Below are positions 1 to 12,063 of a stretch of DNA of 64,000 nt, piece after piece (position 1 is the first letter of the stretch; the number at the start of each line of letters is the position of its first letter). Source of the DNA: Planktothrix sp. FACHB-1365 (GTDB taxonomy: Bacteria > Cyanobacteriota > Cyanobacteriia > Cyanobacteriales > Microcoleaceae); assembly GCF_014697575.1 (NCBI RefSeq), contig NZ_JACJSC010000007.1:124001-188000 (forward strand), given 5' to 3'. The notes below the pieces were generated by a model, which saw only the letters and a program-made list of their open reading frames with translations, was not told the origin of the DNA and did not search any database. A program made the position numbers and the translations under genes.

Positions 1-719
1 GCATAGGATTCTTCTGAACGGATGAATTTTAAGTTATTATAAAATCCCCGTTGAACTAAATCCACAAAATTCCCAGCCGTAATCGGAGCACTATAACCAT
101 CGACGACAACGGTTAAGTTACCTTTATTCGTTTGAATTTCAACGGTAGCCCGACCTTTGAGTTGAGGTAAATTAGAATATTCTGCGGGAACTTCAAAGGG
201 AAATTCCTGTACCATTAATTCTTCTAATTTGCCAACATTATCTAACATTTTTCCCCGGGTTGCTAACACCGTTGTCGCATCTTTAACTTCAACAGCAGAG
301 CGTAGGGTATCAATGTCTTGTTTTAATTGGTCAACTAAAGCTTGAGCTTGGGGTTGGCGTTCCTCTGGAATATTAGCCAAAAGTTCCGCCTCCCGCGTCG
401 ATAAAACTCTGGAGGCGAGGGTAATATCTCCATTGATATTATTCCAACGCTTTCCTCGCAGTTGAGACGCAATGGATTCTAAACTCGATTGCAGTTTTCT
501 GGCTGCTTCGTTATCAATGGGTAGAGCATAGCGTAATAGTGCCGAACCATCGGTGATCGCATTTCCTTGAGGTAAAATACTTTCTCGTTTTGGTGGACTC
601 CCTCCCTCCCACCAAGCCGCACTCAGACCTAGGGATAGGGTAAACAGCAGTACAGCCACCAAACTCGTTCTCAACCAATGTTTATAGGTGTTTCTCATGG
701 AATTGGGCAAATGCAACAT
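1..719 (-). CDS. CYP38/TLP40-like thylakoid-lumen peptidyl-prolyl isomerase (3' end outside window)
   Basis: Open frame reading off the left edge, so the C-terminal half is missing. The N-terminus has a hydrophobic export segment (LVAVLLFTLSLGLSAAWW) followed by a long helical region, and the cyclophilin fold begins near the window edge (VEIQTNKGNLTVVVDGY, then APITAGNFVDLVQRGFY). This order, signal peptide plus helical domain plus cyclophilin, is that of the CYP38/TLP40 family, which acts in photosystem II assembly in the lumen. It diverges from efp; from memory Synechocystis 6803 has the same arrangement (sll0408 against efp). An in-frame ATG at 698 is an alternative start. Family call firm, start uncertain. 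Confidence 0.82.
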   Translation of the reverse strand, partial: MLHLPNSMRNTYKHWLRTSLVAVLLFTLSLGLSAAWWEGGSPPKRESILPQGNAITDGSALLRYALPIDNEAARKLQSSLESIASQLRGKRWNNINGDITLASRVLSTREAELLANIPEERQPQAQALVDQLKQDIDTLRSAVEVKDATTVLATRGKMLDNVGKLEELMVQEFPFEVPAEYSNLPQLKGRATVEIQTNKGNLTVVVDGYSAPITAGNFVDLVQRGFYNNLKFIRSEESY

Positions 720-852
720 AAATCTTAACGTTTGTTCTCTATTACTGATCTTGCCATTATTCCGTCACCAGTCATCCTAAAAAAATTAATCCCCTGTTCC
801 CCATTGAAGGGTAAAATAAGATGCCGATTATTCTGCCCAGGTATTAGCTTGC

Positions 853-1410
853 ATGATTTCCAGTAACGACTTTCGCACAGGTGTCACGATTGTATTAGAT
901 GGGTCAGTCTGGCGTGTAGTAGAGTTTCTCCACGTTAAGCCCGGAAAAGGTTCTGCTTTTGTGCGGACAAAACTCAAAAACGCACAAAACGGGAATGTGG
1001 TAGAGCGCACTTTTAGGGCGGGAGAGACGGTTCCTCAAGCGACTCTGGAAAAAAGCGAAATGCAACATACCTATAAAGACGCGGAAGAATACGTCTTTAT
1101 GGATATGGAAACCTACGAAGAAGCTCGTTTGAGCGCCAGTGAAATTGGCGATCGCGTCAAATATCTCAAAGATGGAATGAGCGTTAACGTTGTTCGCTGG
1201 GGAGAGCAGGTTCTGGAAGTTGAACTCCCCAACTCTGTCACCTTAGAAGTCATTGAAACCGATCCCGGAGTCAAAGGAGACACAGCAACAGGGGGTACAA
1301 AACCCGCTATTGTGGAAACAGGCGCTCAAGTGATGGTTCCCTTATTTATTGCTAGAGGAGAACGGATTCGGATTGATACCCGGACTGACAGCTATCAAGG
1401 TCGAGAATAA
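853..1410 (+). CDS. efp: Elongation factor P
   Basis: 185 residues, the normal EF-P length, beginning [13 protein letters not shown] binds between the P and E sites of the ribosome and relieves stalling at polyproline stretches. The three beta-barrel domains are recognisable: the KOW-like N-domain with the modification loop ([17 protein letters not shown]), the middle OB domain ([14 protein letters not shown]) and the C-terminal OB domain ending in [17 protein letters not shown]. The loop tip residue is Lys (PGKGSA), although I cannot say which modification, if any, is used. It is followed on the same strand by accB, the usual cyanobacterial pairing. A HIP1 octamer lies in the gene near 1148. 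Confidence 0.97.
   Translation: MISSNDFRTGVTIVLDGSVWRVVEFLHVKPGKGSAFVRTKLKNAQNGNVVERTFRAGETVPQATLEKSEMQHTYKDAEEYVFMDMETYEEARLSASEIGDRVKYLKDGMSVNVVRWGEQVLEVELPNSVTLEVIETDPGVKGDTATGGTKPAIVETGAQVMVPLFIARGERIRIDTRTDSYQGRE
1148..1155. repeat. HIP1 octamer GCGATCGC (example)
   Basis: GCGATCGC palindromes occur more than ten times in the window, for example at 1148 and near 6050, 23200, 30645, 42228, 42713, 46890, 47274, 52660, 53091 and 58370. HIP1 is over-represented in most cyanobacterial genomes and supports the lineage call. Confidence 0.85.
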
Positions 1411-1556
1411 ACACTCACCGAACCATGATTTGATATTTTAAGCGTGCCAAACTCAGACAAAAACATCAGGTGTTTAGGATATTGGGTTATTGGTCGTATA
1501 GCCACCCAACAAACTAAATCAAGATAGATTGCAAATTTAGGGGAGACATACCAACT

Positions 1557-2084
1557 GTGCAACTAGATTTGAACCAGCTTCGTGAACTGCTGGCTGATCT
1601 CGATAAAACCAATATTTCAGAGCTAACGCTCAAAAGCGCAGATTTTGAACTGACTGTTCGCAAAGAAATTTCGCTCAGTTCTGGGACTCTGCCTTCCGTT
1701 GAGACGCTGTTAACGGATGCAGGAGTTAGTTCACAGTTGGTTTCGTCTCCGGTGGTTCCCACTGTTGTTGATTCCGTTGGGAAAACTTCCCCTGCATCCA
1801 GCCCCACTGTATCACTACCTCCCCCTGCTTCGACTGAATCTAAGTGGGTTGAAATTACGTCCCCAATGGTGGGAACGTTCTATCGTTCTCCCGCCCCCGA
1901 TGAACCGCCTTTTGTGGAAACCGGAGATCGGATTTCGACGGGTCAGACCGTTTGTATTATTGAAGCGATGAAGTTGATGAACGAAATAGAAGCGGAATTT
2001 TCTGGCCAAGTCATGGAAATTTTAATTCAAAATGGTTCCCCCGTAGAATATGGCCAGCCGTTAATGCGAGTTAAACCGGATTAA
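1557..2084 (+). CDS. accB: Biotin carboxyl carrier protein of acetyl-CoA carboxylase
   Basis: 175 residues from a GTG start (frame opens VQLDLNQL). AccB carries biotin between the biotin carboxylase and carboxyltransferase subunits in the first step of fatty-acid synthesis. The N-terminal 75 residues form the assembly region, followed by a Pro/Ser-rich linker and the C-terminal biotinyl domain. The biotin attachment motif is EAMKLMNE, with the Lys modified. The gene follows efp after about 145 bases. It ends only 10 bases from the stop of the opposing GerMN gene, and no clear terminator hairpin is visible between them. Confidence 0.96.
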   Translation: MQLDLNQLRELLADLDKTNISELTLKSADFELTVRKEISLSSGTLPSVETLLTDAGVSSQLVSSPVVPTVVDSVGKTSPASSPTVSLPPPASTESKWVEITSPMVGTFYRSPAPDEPPFVETGDRISTGQTVCIIEAMKLMNEIEAEFSGQVMEILIQNGSPVEYGQPLMRVKPD

Positions 2085-2094
2085 AAACGGGCTA

Positions 2095-2721
2095 TTAGGG
2101 AACAGGTAAAAATTCTTTCTCGAAAATGGGGCGAGTGATGGGTTGAGGAATTTCTAACCCTTCTCCGCCTAAAACGGTTAACGGTTTACCGCCAACGGAA
2201 AGCCACACTTTGCTATTCGGGTTGAGGGTTGTCGCGGTATACACCACTTGTCCTAAACGTCCGGTCATCGATGCACTTCCCCCACCTTGGGTGAATTCTG
2301 GGGATAAATCTATATAAACATCATCATTGTTAGTGGTTAACTGCTGAATTGTTGTTCCTTTGGGAATTTCACTCAATTGATTAGTATCAGGAGAACTCGT
2401 TAATAATTGATCAAAAGCGACGGTTAACAATGTTGTTGGATCATTTTGGGCTTGAATTTGTACAGGTTGAGGTACAATAGCCTGTTTACCGTTTTGATCC
2501 TCTACCCAATAAATGGCAAGGGTTTTTTCAACGGTTTGTGATGGAGAAGGAGAAATTAGAGGACTGGGTGAGGTTGTATTCGGGGAAGAAATAACGGGTT
2601 CTTGGGGAGAACGAGAGGTTAATGTCCACCAGGTTAACCCAGCACCCACAGCAATTAAAACAGTGGCAATTCCAGCCACAATTCTAATCGGGATAATACG
2701 ATTGTTTTGGGGATCTTCCAT
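2095..2721 (-). CDS. GerMN-domain membrane-anchored protein
   Basis: 208 residues. A single N-terminal membrane segment (IPIRIVAGIATVLIAVGAGL) is followed by a Ser/Pro-rich linker and a C-terminal GerMN domain, with the typical core LAIYWVEDQ, TTIQQLTTNNDDVYIDLSPE and VVYTATTLNPNSKVWLSVGG. GerMN domains occur in Bacillus GerM and in many cyanobacterial envelope proteins. They are thought to act in or bind the cell wall, but the biochemical role is not settled. It converges on accB. The upstream side is a repeat-rich gap, so it is probably a single-gene transcript. Confidence 0.85.
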   Translation of the reverse strand: MEDPQNNRIIPIRIVAGIATVLIAVGAGLTWWTLTSRSPQEPVISSPNTTSPSPLISPSPSQTVEKTLAIYWVEDQNGKQAIVPQPVQIQAQNDPTTLLTVAFDQLLTSSPDTNQLSEIPKGTTIQQLTTNNDDVYIDLSPEFTQGGGSASMTGRLGQVVYTATTLNPNSKVWLSVGGKPLTVLGGEGLEIPQPITRPIFEKEFLPVP

Positions 2722-2837
2722 CGATTTTGAATTGTAGATTTAATTTGAGTCGGGTATCTTTATCCAGATTTTCTAATGATAGACTGAATCACTCCCAAAT
2801 TGAAAATGCCCTATTCCTATCATATTATATAAAATCC

Positions 2838-2898
2838 CTTAATGTTTGCTACATATTCCCCTTGTAGAGACGTTGCATGCAACGTCTCTACAAGGGGG
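2838..2898. repeat. Palindromic repeat unit, copy 1 of a two-copy longer element
   Basis: A perfect 40-base palindrome at 2858-2897 (centre GTTGCATGCAAC, arms GTAGAGAC/GTCTCTAC, outer CCCCTT/AAGGGG). Next to it is a 15-base tag ttaatgtttgctaca at 2839-2853. The same palindrome and the same tag occur in the opposite orientation at 48552-48614. The structure would form a strong stem-loop in DNA or RNA. No coding function is evident. Confidence 0.85.
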
Positions 2899-2901
2899 TA
2901 G

Positions 2902-3123
2902 GAGAAGCATGGGAGTAAATTATTACCTAAGTTAACTAGAATTAAGAAAGCTTCTCCTCAGAATAAAAAACCTCATCAACCCGATGAGGAAGCTAAAAGA
3001 TTTTATGAAATTTGGCGAGAAAATAATCCTGAAATTGTGGAAGTTTCGGAAAAGTTTATTTTCGCTAATTGTTATAACAAAAAATCGGTAGCCGAATTTT
3101 TAAATAATTATATTCATTATTGA
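2902..3123 (+). pseudogene. Orphan reading-frame fragment without start codon
   Basis: An open frame that begins directly after an in-frame TAG next to the palindromic repeat and ends at TGA 3121-3123. It contains no ATG, GTG or TTG near its 5' end. The translation has protein-like composition (DEEAKRFYEIWRENNPEIVE, then KSVAEFLNNYIHY). This suggests the C-terminal remnant of a gene cut off by the repeat. I do not recognise the family. It may simply be a chance open frame of about 70 codons. Confidence 0.3.
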
Positions 3124-3383
3124 CAATGCGGTCAACCTGGTTTTTTTAAGCCCGGTTTCCTTATAGGAGTAGTGTGTCAAAAATCATGTTTTGACGCTGA
3201 TTTCTGTAGTTATTTATACATTGTTTGATTTAATTCTAAGGAGAAATTATATTTCGTCCCTTAATCAACCGTATCCCTAATTCCCCATGACAGGTAATGA
3301 AACGCGGAAAACCTTATAACTTCGTACTCACTACTTTAAGATCAAATATTTTGGATTGCGATGAATACCTTATGTGTTAGAGT
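3124..3383. other. Non-coding AT-rich gap
   Basis: The gap between the orphan fragment and the 3' end of the kinase-GUN4 pseudogene. I see no gene, tRNA or strong terminator here. Confidence 0.5.
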
Positions 3384-4808
3384 TTAGAGAAGAGAGAAGA
3401 ATATCCCATCCTCCCCTCCCCCCCAACCAATCCCCACCACCCACCACGGGAGGTGACCAAGTGCATTTTTATTAAAGGTCAAAAGTTCGTAATTCAACCA
3501 CTCTCCTCCTTTTTTCCATCCAACCCGGTTCGCAAATTTCTCGAAAGTAGCCCCATCCCAGTTTCCATCTAATTTCCCACCTTCTTCCAACCAGATTTGT
3601 TTCTGCACAGAAAAACCAAATCTGCCCTCTGAATATTTTAACCACAATTGGTCAATAATGCGTAATTCTTCTGGAGGAAAATTGCGACAATTATCTGTCG
3701 TTAACCAACCTTCTTTTTCTCTCCCCATAATTTGACACATAACTCTCCCAGTTTCCTGATCGGCTTCTTTCCATTTTTCTGTTGATAAAAGTTGGTCTAG
3801 TTTGGTAAAATTAGCTTTAGAAGTTTGTAACTTAATATTAGGTTTTGGAGCAGGTTGGAATTGAGGTAACGGAGCGAAACTGCGTTGTCCAATAGCAGTT
3901 AAAACTTCCTGAGCAGACCCAAAGCGATCGCTAGGTTTATCCGCTAACATTTTATCCAAAACACTAGCCAAATTTTGACTAATAGATAGGCGATTTTTGC
4001 TTAACCATTCCTTCCAAACCCAACCTAAATTATAGTGGTCAAAAATCTCATCAACCAAGGTTCCATTTCTTTCTTGAGGAAAGACACCCGTTAATAATCT
4101 AATAGCAGTAATTGCCAAGCTATACATATCACTAGAAGCATTCGTTACTCCTCTCAATTGTTCCGGTGGCGCATAGCCGGGAGTGCCTGTCACAGTTCCC
4201 ATACGGGTCATAATAGTCGCGCTAATTTGTCTGGAAACACCAAAATCTATTAACACTAAATCGCTAATTTGTCCATAGATACTAGGATCTAATTTATTTT
4301 TTCTACGAATAATATTTTCTGGCTTAATGTCACGATGGATAATAGACTTATTATGAATAAAATCCAAAATAGGTAACATTTCCACTAAAAAAGACTTGAG
4401 CTTCGTTTCGTTAAATCTTCCCTGTTGTTTTAATTCTTTGAGTAAATCTTGACCTTCAATATATTCTTGAATTAAATACAACTTACCATCCTGTTCAAAG
4501 AAAGCCAATAAATCAGGAATTTGGGGATGTTTACCTAATTTTTCTAATAGCTCTGCTTCCTGTTCAAATAGTTGAATACATTTTTGCAATGCACCGCTAT
4601 TTTGTGATAAAGGTAAAAATTGCTTAATCACACAGGAGCTATTTCTTCTATTTTGATCAACACCAATAAAAGTCCGCCCAAAACCGCCTTCTCCAAGATA
4701 ACTATGGGCGCGATAACGTTCAGTTAATAATAACTTTTGTCCGCATTACTGACAAAAATTAGTAAGTTGAGTATTTTGGTGAAGGCAATCAGGGTTAAAA
4801 CATTTCAT
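3384..4808 (-). pseudogene. Ser/Thr protein kinase with zinc ribbon and GUN4 domain, interrupted by an in-frame stop
   Basis: The full frame from ATG 4808 encodes a zinc-ribbon start (CFNPDC, then FCQ-stop-CGQK), the glycine-rich loop LGEGGFGRTF, the VIKQF lysine, catalytic HRDIKPENI and DFG, then a C-terminal GUN4 domain (WKEADQETGRVMCQIMG, GWLTTDNCRNFPPEELRIID). Codon 21 (4748-4746) is TAA, between the two Cys of the second zinc knuckle, where relatives usually have Ser or Lys. The next in-frame start is GTG at 4631. A protein begun there has 415 residues and lacks the zinc ribbon and the ATP-binding glycine loop. The rest of the frame is intact, suggesting a recent nonsense change, a sequencing error or readthrough. 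GUN4 domains bind porphyrins; kinase-GUN4 fusions are typical of cyanobacteria. Confidence 0.8.
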
Positions 4809-5091
4809 AATGATGGATAAAAATAATTAATTGATATTATACAATTTTACTGCAAGATGTTTCTATCCCGTCACAAAGGGACAAGTCAGGGATTTTCTGA
4901 TTATTATAAGACAAAATCTATAAGACAAAATCATTGATTTTAGTTAAATCCCCGACCTTTGCTGGCGGAAAAGGTGGGGGATTTTACCATTGTTCCTTTT
5001 AAGGTTAAAAGCCTTGAAATAAATTTCAGTAGAGGGATGTGCTATGTAACCCCCTCTACGCTAAAACCCGTTTTAAGGGGTTAATGAAGAC
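4809..5091. other. Intergenic region, no gene seen
   Basis: The region upstream of the broken kinase and downstream of the methyltransferase. It contains a short direct repeat (ATAAGACAAAATC twice, about 4907-4934) and a C/G-rich stretch near 4950-4980. I see no coding potential and no tRNA. Confidence 0.5.
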
Positions 5092-5261
5092 AGGAAGAAA
5101 GCCCTGAAGGGCTTACTACAAAAGAGTATCGACGAAGGCTGGTGATTTAGTCATTCAGCCAGAGGAAGAAAGCCCTGAAGGGCTTACTACAAAAGAGTAT
5201 CGACGAAGGCTGGTGATTTAGTCATTCAGCCAGAGGAAGAAAGCCCTGAAGGGCTTACTAC
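5092..5261. repeat. 71-bp direct tandem repeat, two full copies plus a partial third
   Basis: The unit begins AGGAAGAAAGCCCTGAAGGG at 5092 and recurs at 5163 and 5234, a period of 71 bases. The third copy stops after about 28 bases at 5261. Each unit carries the hairpin AGCCCT-GAA-GGGCTT near its start. Copies 1 and 2 look identical by eye, so the duplication is recent. It is too long and too few in copies for a CRISPR array, and no cas gene is present. Confidence 0.9.
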
Positions 5262-5365
5262 GTGGCTTAACGGGGAATTGGGGTGATCACAAAGAAGGTT
5301 CGAGGGAGCAAAGATACTGTGTGAGTTCTCTCTATCATTTTAGACGTTTGCTGTTAACTTTTGGG

Positions 5366-6571
5366 TTAATTCTGAGGGATTGATAACAAAATGAATTGTC
5401 GATTCAGTAGCGATCGCACCCCGTCTAAATCCAGTTGGCTTTGAGCTAAAATTTCCTCAACAGTTCGAGGAGATTCGGTATTTTGATCGCAAGCTTTGAG
5501 AAACTCAAATTCAGCATCCGATAAACTCACAATTTGATAATTATAGTCAAATAAATTCTGACTCGGCCACCCATTCATACAAGGATTGCGCTCAGGAATT
5601 GCCGCTAATAACGCTTGATCATTTGACCAAGTATTCCGAGGTAAGGGTGAACGTCCGAGGAAAAATTCATAGTGACTAATTTCAGGATCGAGAAGTTCAA
5701 TTAAACGATAGCGTTGGCGATCGCTTAAATTCTTTGACCGTTCACGTAACTGCGGTGAATTACCAATTAATCGCTCTAAATTCCAATAATTAGGATTAGA
5801 AAAACCAATAAACTCTAAACCTGACGCATCAATTAACTCAAATAAACTATTAATATTGTAGTCAATTTCCTGGGGATGAACATACATATCCGCGAAACAT
5901 TCATCTCGTTGATTTTCCAGCCCCCAGCGTTGAGATTCGTATTTAACTAACCGATTATTTTCGGGGAGAGCTTCAAAAATTTGACGGCCAATTTTAACCC
6001 CATCTTTATAATCCCCTTGTTTATTTCCTTGTAATAAAGCGATCGCTTTCTGCATCAATTGAACTTCCCAGCGACCCAATTCAGCATAAACAAAAATGTG
6101 CATTAATCCCCCCGGAGCCAACTTTAATGCTAGGGTTTGAATGCCTCGAATCGGATCAGGTAAATGGTGCAAAACACCAACACAGTTAATAAAGTCAAAC
6201 TGTCCCTCTAACTGGGTTGCATCATAAAGACTTAAACGGCGAAATTCAGGTGAGGGTGTTCCGGGGGTAGAAATTCCAGACCGACGACAGCGTTCTTGCG
6301 CCGTTTGAATGGCCCCTTCACTCAAATCAATTCCCAGTACCGACGCTTCTGGGTTGAGTTGAATTAAATACTCCGTACTCGAACCCGTCCCACATCCCGC
6401 ATCTAAAATGCGAATATTAAGATGTTTCGGCTTTTGACCCGTGCAAAAACTATAAGCTGCTGGCCAAGACCATCGCCAGTTATACCCAGGCGGGGGTTCA
6501 TCTAACAGGGGGTCAGGAGGAAAGGGATAGGTATCATAAAGCCGTTTAACCGCAGAACTAACTTCTTCCAT
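5366..6571 (-). CDS. Class I SAM-dependent methyltransferase
   Basis: 401 residues. The N-terminus (VKRLYDTYPFPPDPLLDEPP) is typical of a cyanobacterial methyltransferase family of unknown substrate. The Rossmann fold shows motif I LDAGCGTGSSTEYL, the acidic residue after beta-2 (LGIDLSEGAI) and motif IV (FDFINCVGVLHHLPDP, then LKLAPGGLMHIFVY). The last 200 residues have no feature I recognise and may set the substrate. It stands alone, with repeat-rich DNA on both sides. The fold assignment is firm; the substrate is unknown. Confidence 0.85.
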   Translation of the reverse strand: MEEVSSAVKRLYDTYPFPPDPLLDEPPPGYNWRWSWPAAYSFCTGQKPKHLNIRILDAGCGTGSSTEYLIQLNPEASVLGIDLSEGAIQTAQERCRRSGISTPGTPSPEFRRLSLYDATQLEGQFDFINCVGVLHHLPDPIRGIQTLALKLAPGGLMHIFVYAELGRWEVQLMQKAIALLQGNKQGDYKDGVKIGRQIFEALPENNRLVKYESQRWGLENQRDECFADMYVHPQEIDYNINSLFELIDASGLEFIGFSNPNYWNLERLIGNSPQLRERSKNLSDRQRYRLIELLDPEISHYEFFLGRSPLPRNTWSNDQALLAAIPERNPCMNGWPSQNLFDYNYQIVSLSDAEFEFLKACDQNTESPRTVEEILAQSQLDLDGVRSLLNRQFILLSIPQN

Positions 6572-9676
<3,105 letters not shown>

Positions 9677-9725
9677 CGTTACAAGATTTTCAGGATAGTC
9701 CTGAAGGACAAGATTAAATTGACTT

Positions 9726-9757
9726 AATCCCTCTGTATTTTTACGGAGGGATTTTTA
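9726..9757 (+). terminator. Rho-independent terminator of apcE
   Basis: A 12-base stem (aatccctctgta against tacggagggatt, with one G-T pair) closes a 4-base loop and is followed by a T run, about 50 bases after the apcE stop. A textbook intrinsic terminator. Confidence 0.88.
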
Positions 9758-10034
9758 TTATCAAAAAATAAGGATTATTAAAATACTAATTTTAAGGGTT
9801 CTGAAGAATTAAATGTTAGAACTAAGGTATAGCAGAAGTCAGAAGATAAGCTGTCACGCAGTTAATTTTTTTGCCCAAAACCCTTGCTGTAAGGACTCTA
9901 GCCTACAAAATATCAAATTTAGATGCGTAGCAGCTTAGGAGATAGGAGTAGGATGCTTCAAAATACAAAATCACTACCATCATTAATCTCCTTGCTGTTT
10001 TGACAGTTGCTATCTTAATAAAGGAGACAAAGCG
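9758..10034. other. Intergenic region upstream of the chemoreceptor gene
   Basis: AT-rich and without a visible gene. A ribosome-binding site (AAGGAGA) lies about 8 bases before the ATG at 10035. Confidence 0.5.
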
Positions 10035-11483
10035 ATGAAATTAGGTCAAAAACTCTATATTGGTTGTGGTATTCCCTTAGTAACATTAGTGATCATGGGT
10101 TCCTATTCCTTGTATTCCTTTCAAAAAATTGATCATCAAGTTTCAACAATTTATGATGATCGGGTTGTGCCATTACAACAATTAAAAATTGTTTCAGATT
10201 CTTATGCAGTTGATATTGTTGATTCTGTTAATAAAGTCAATGCTAATATTTTATCAATGGAGGAAGCTTTAAGATCTGTGAATCAAGCTGAAATTGATAT
10301 CAAAGAACAATGGCAAGCTTATAAAAATACTAAATTAGAGGTAAAAGAAAAACAGTTAGTTGATGAAACAGAAAAATTATTTATTAATGCCAATTTTCAA
10401 ATCCAAGACTTAAAGCAGGTTTTAAAAGAAAGAAAAAAATCTGAGGTTTATAAATTTACCAATATTTTATATGAAGTGATTGATCCCGTAACTCAAAAAC
10501 TAGAAGAATTAACCCGTATTCAATTAGAAATTGCAGCCGAAGAACGTCAAAAATCCGCTTTAATTTATCAACAAACTTTACAAATATTTTTACCCCTTTT
10601 ATTTCTAGCAATCTTAGTCGGTTCTCCCTTGGGATTTTTCGTGATTAGACGGGGCATTATTTCAACCTTTGAAACCATTATTAATAATATTGTTGTCTCT
10701 TCCACAGAAATTGCAGCCGTTGTGGACGAACAGGAACGACTTTCTCTACAACAATCTAGCGTTGTTCAGCAAACAAAAAGCTTAATGGAATCTTTGAATA
10801 ATGCCTATCAAGAATCTTATCAAAAATCTGAACATACCGTTTTTTATGCCCAGGAATCCTTAAATTTAATTGAACGAAATCATCAATCAATTGCTGATAT
10901 TAAAGCTCGAATGGATCTCTTAAATCAGAAAGTCAACCAGATTTCTGAAAAAATGCTCAATTTACAATATCATGCGGAACAAATTAGCCAAATTTCTACC
11001 TTAGTCAGTCACATTGCTAATCAAACTAATGTTTTAGCCTTAAATGCTCGGATTGAGTGGGTGCGCTCAGATACTCAGAATCAAGGATTTAGTATTGTCG
11101 CCTCTGAAATTAGAGATCTCGCCAATCAAAGTCAAAAATCTGCCAGTAGTATTGATATCTTAGTTAATGATATTGAAACCGCCGTAGATGCTACAGTTAA
11201 AGTCACCCATGTAGGCAAGGAAGCTGTAGAACAAGGGGTACAAATGACTCATAAAATTTCTCAAACATTTATGGGTATGAATGAAATGATGCGCCATGTT
11301 GTTTCAGATAATCAAAACAGTTTAAATTGTGCTAAAGATCAGGAACGGGCGATTGAACAAGTGGTTACAGGGATGAATCAACTTAATCGTGCTGTCCAAG
11401 AAACAACCGCCGGAATTTCACAAGTTAAAATTGGAATGGCGAACTTAAAAATCGTCGCTGATCACTTAAAATCAATGGTGTGA
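10035..11483 (+). CDS. Divergent methyl-accepting chemotaxis protein
   Basis: 482 residues. TM1 (about 9-29) and TM2 (about 178-199, IFLPLLFLAILVGSPLGFFVI) enclose a helical 4HB-type sensor region; the cytoplasmic part is coiled coil with the receptor hairpin. The hairpin tip is altered: IANQTNVLALNARIEWVRSD replaces the near-invariant form ending AxxEAARAGE, and GKGFAVVA is QGFSIVA. SEIRDLANQS is kept. It lies outside the che cluster and on the other strand, just upstream of smpB. It is clearly receptor-like, but the changed tip makes normal CheA/CheW coupling uncertain. Confidence 0.85.
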   Translation: MKLGQKLYIGCGIPLVTLVIMGSYSLYSFQKIDHQVSTIYDDRVVPLQQLKIVSDSYAVDIVDSVNKVNANILSMEEALRSVNQAEIDIKEQWQAYKNTKLEVKEKQLVDETEKLFINANFQIQDLKQVLKERKKSEVYKFTNILYEVIDPVTQKLEELTRIQLEIAAEERQKSALIYQQTLQIFLPLLFLAILVGSPLGFFVIRRGIISTFETIINNIVVSSTEIAAVVDEQERLSLQQSSVVQQTKSLMESLNNAYQESYQKSEHTVFYAQESLNLIERNHQSIADIKARMDLLNQKVNQISEKMLNLQYHAEQISQISTLVSHIANQTNVLALNARIEWVRSDTQNQGFSIVASEIRDLANQSQKSASSIDILVNDIETAVDATVKVTHVGKEAVEQGVQMTHKISQTFMGMNEMMRHVVSDNQNSLNCAKDQERAIEQVVTGMNQLNRAVQETTAGISQVKIGMANLKIVADHLKSMV

Positions 11484-11556
11484 ACGACCCAACACCAAAA
11501 AAATTGATATTTTTCTCAGGATTACTGATTGTGAGGAAATCTGCTAAATTGGGAAT

Positions 11557-12024
11557 ATGAGCAAAAACAGTGAAGGATATAAAATTGTTAGCGACAACCG
11601 CAAAGCCCGCTATCTGTACGAGATTTTAGAGACGTATGAGGCGGGAATCGCCCTCCAGGGAACGGAAGTCAAATCGATTCGGGCGGGTAAAGTTAACCTG
11701 CAAGATGCCTATGCTTTAATTCGGGGAGGTGAAGCATGGCTGTTGAATGCCCATATATCCTCCTTTGAGAAAGCGGGTAGTTATTTTAATCATGATCCTC
11801 GTCGCACCCGCAAACTGTTGCTGCATAAAGAAGAAATTAATAAACTTTTAGGACAAGTCGAACAAAAGGGATTAACATTAGTTCCCTTGAAAATGTATCT
11901 TAAAGGCGGACGAGTTAAAATTGACATCGCCGTTGGTCGCGGTAAGAAACTCCACGATAAACGGGAAGATATTCGCCAACGGGATGATAAACGAACCATG
12001 GAAAGGGCGATGAAGCGGTATTAA
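11557..12024 (+). CDS. smpB: SsrA-binding protein SmpB
   Basis: 155 residues, normal for SmpB. It delivers tmRNA to stalled ribosomes for trans-translation. Family motifs are [39 protein letters not shown] and the basic tail ([19 protein letters not shown], then MERAMKRY), which mimics a codon-anticodon helix in the decoding centre. It is a single gene between the orphan chemoreceptor and the opposing FecR-type gene. The tmRNA gene itself is not in this window. Confidence 0.97.
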   Translation: MSKNSEGYKIVSDNRKARYLYEILETYEAGIALQGTEVKSIRAGKVNLQDAYALIRGGEAWLLNAHISSFEKAGSYFNHDPRRTRKLLLHKEEINKLLGQVEQKGLTLVPLKMYLKGGRVKIDIAVGRGKKLHDKREDIRQRDDKRTMERAMKRY

Positions 12025-12063
12025 ATCGGATAGTAAAATTCGTCTACACAGCTTACGCACCCC

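Noticed and set aside
3384-4631. Kinase gene starting at GTG 4631 as an intact CDS
   Set aside because: The frame upstream encodes the missing ATP loop and zinc ribbon in the same phase, so this is the 3' part of a larger gene interrupted by TAA.
5092-5261. CRISPR array
   Set aside because: Direct tandem units without variable spacers, only two full copies and no cas genes nearby.
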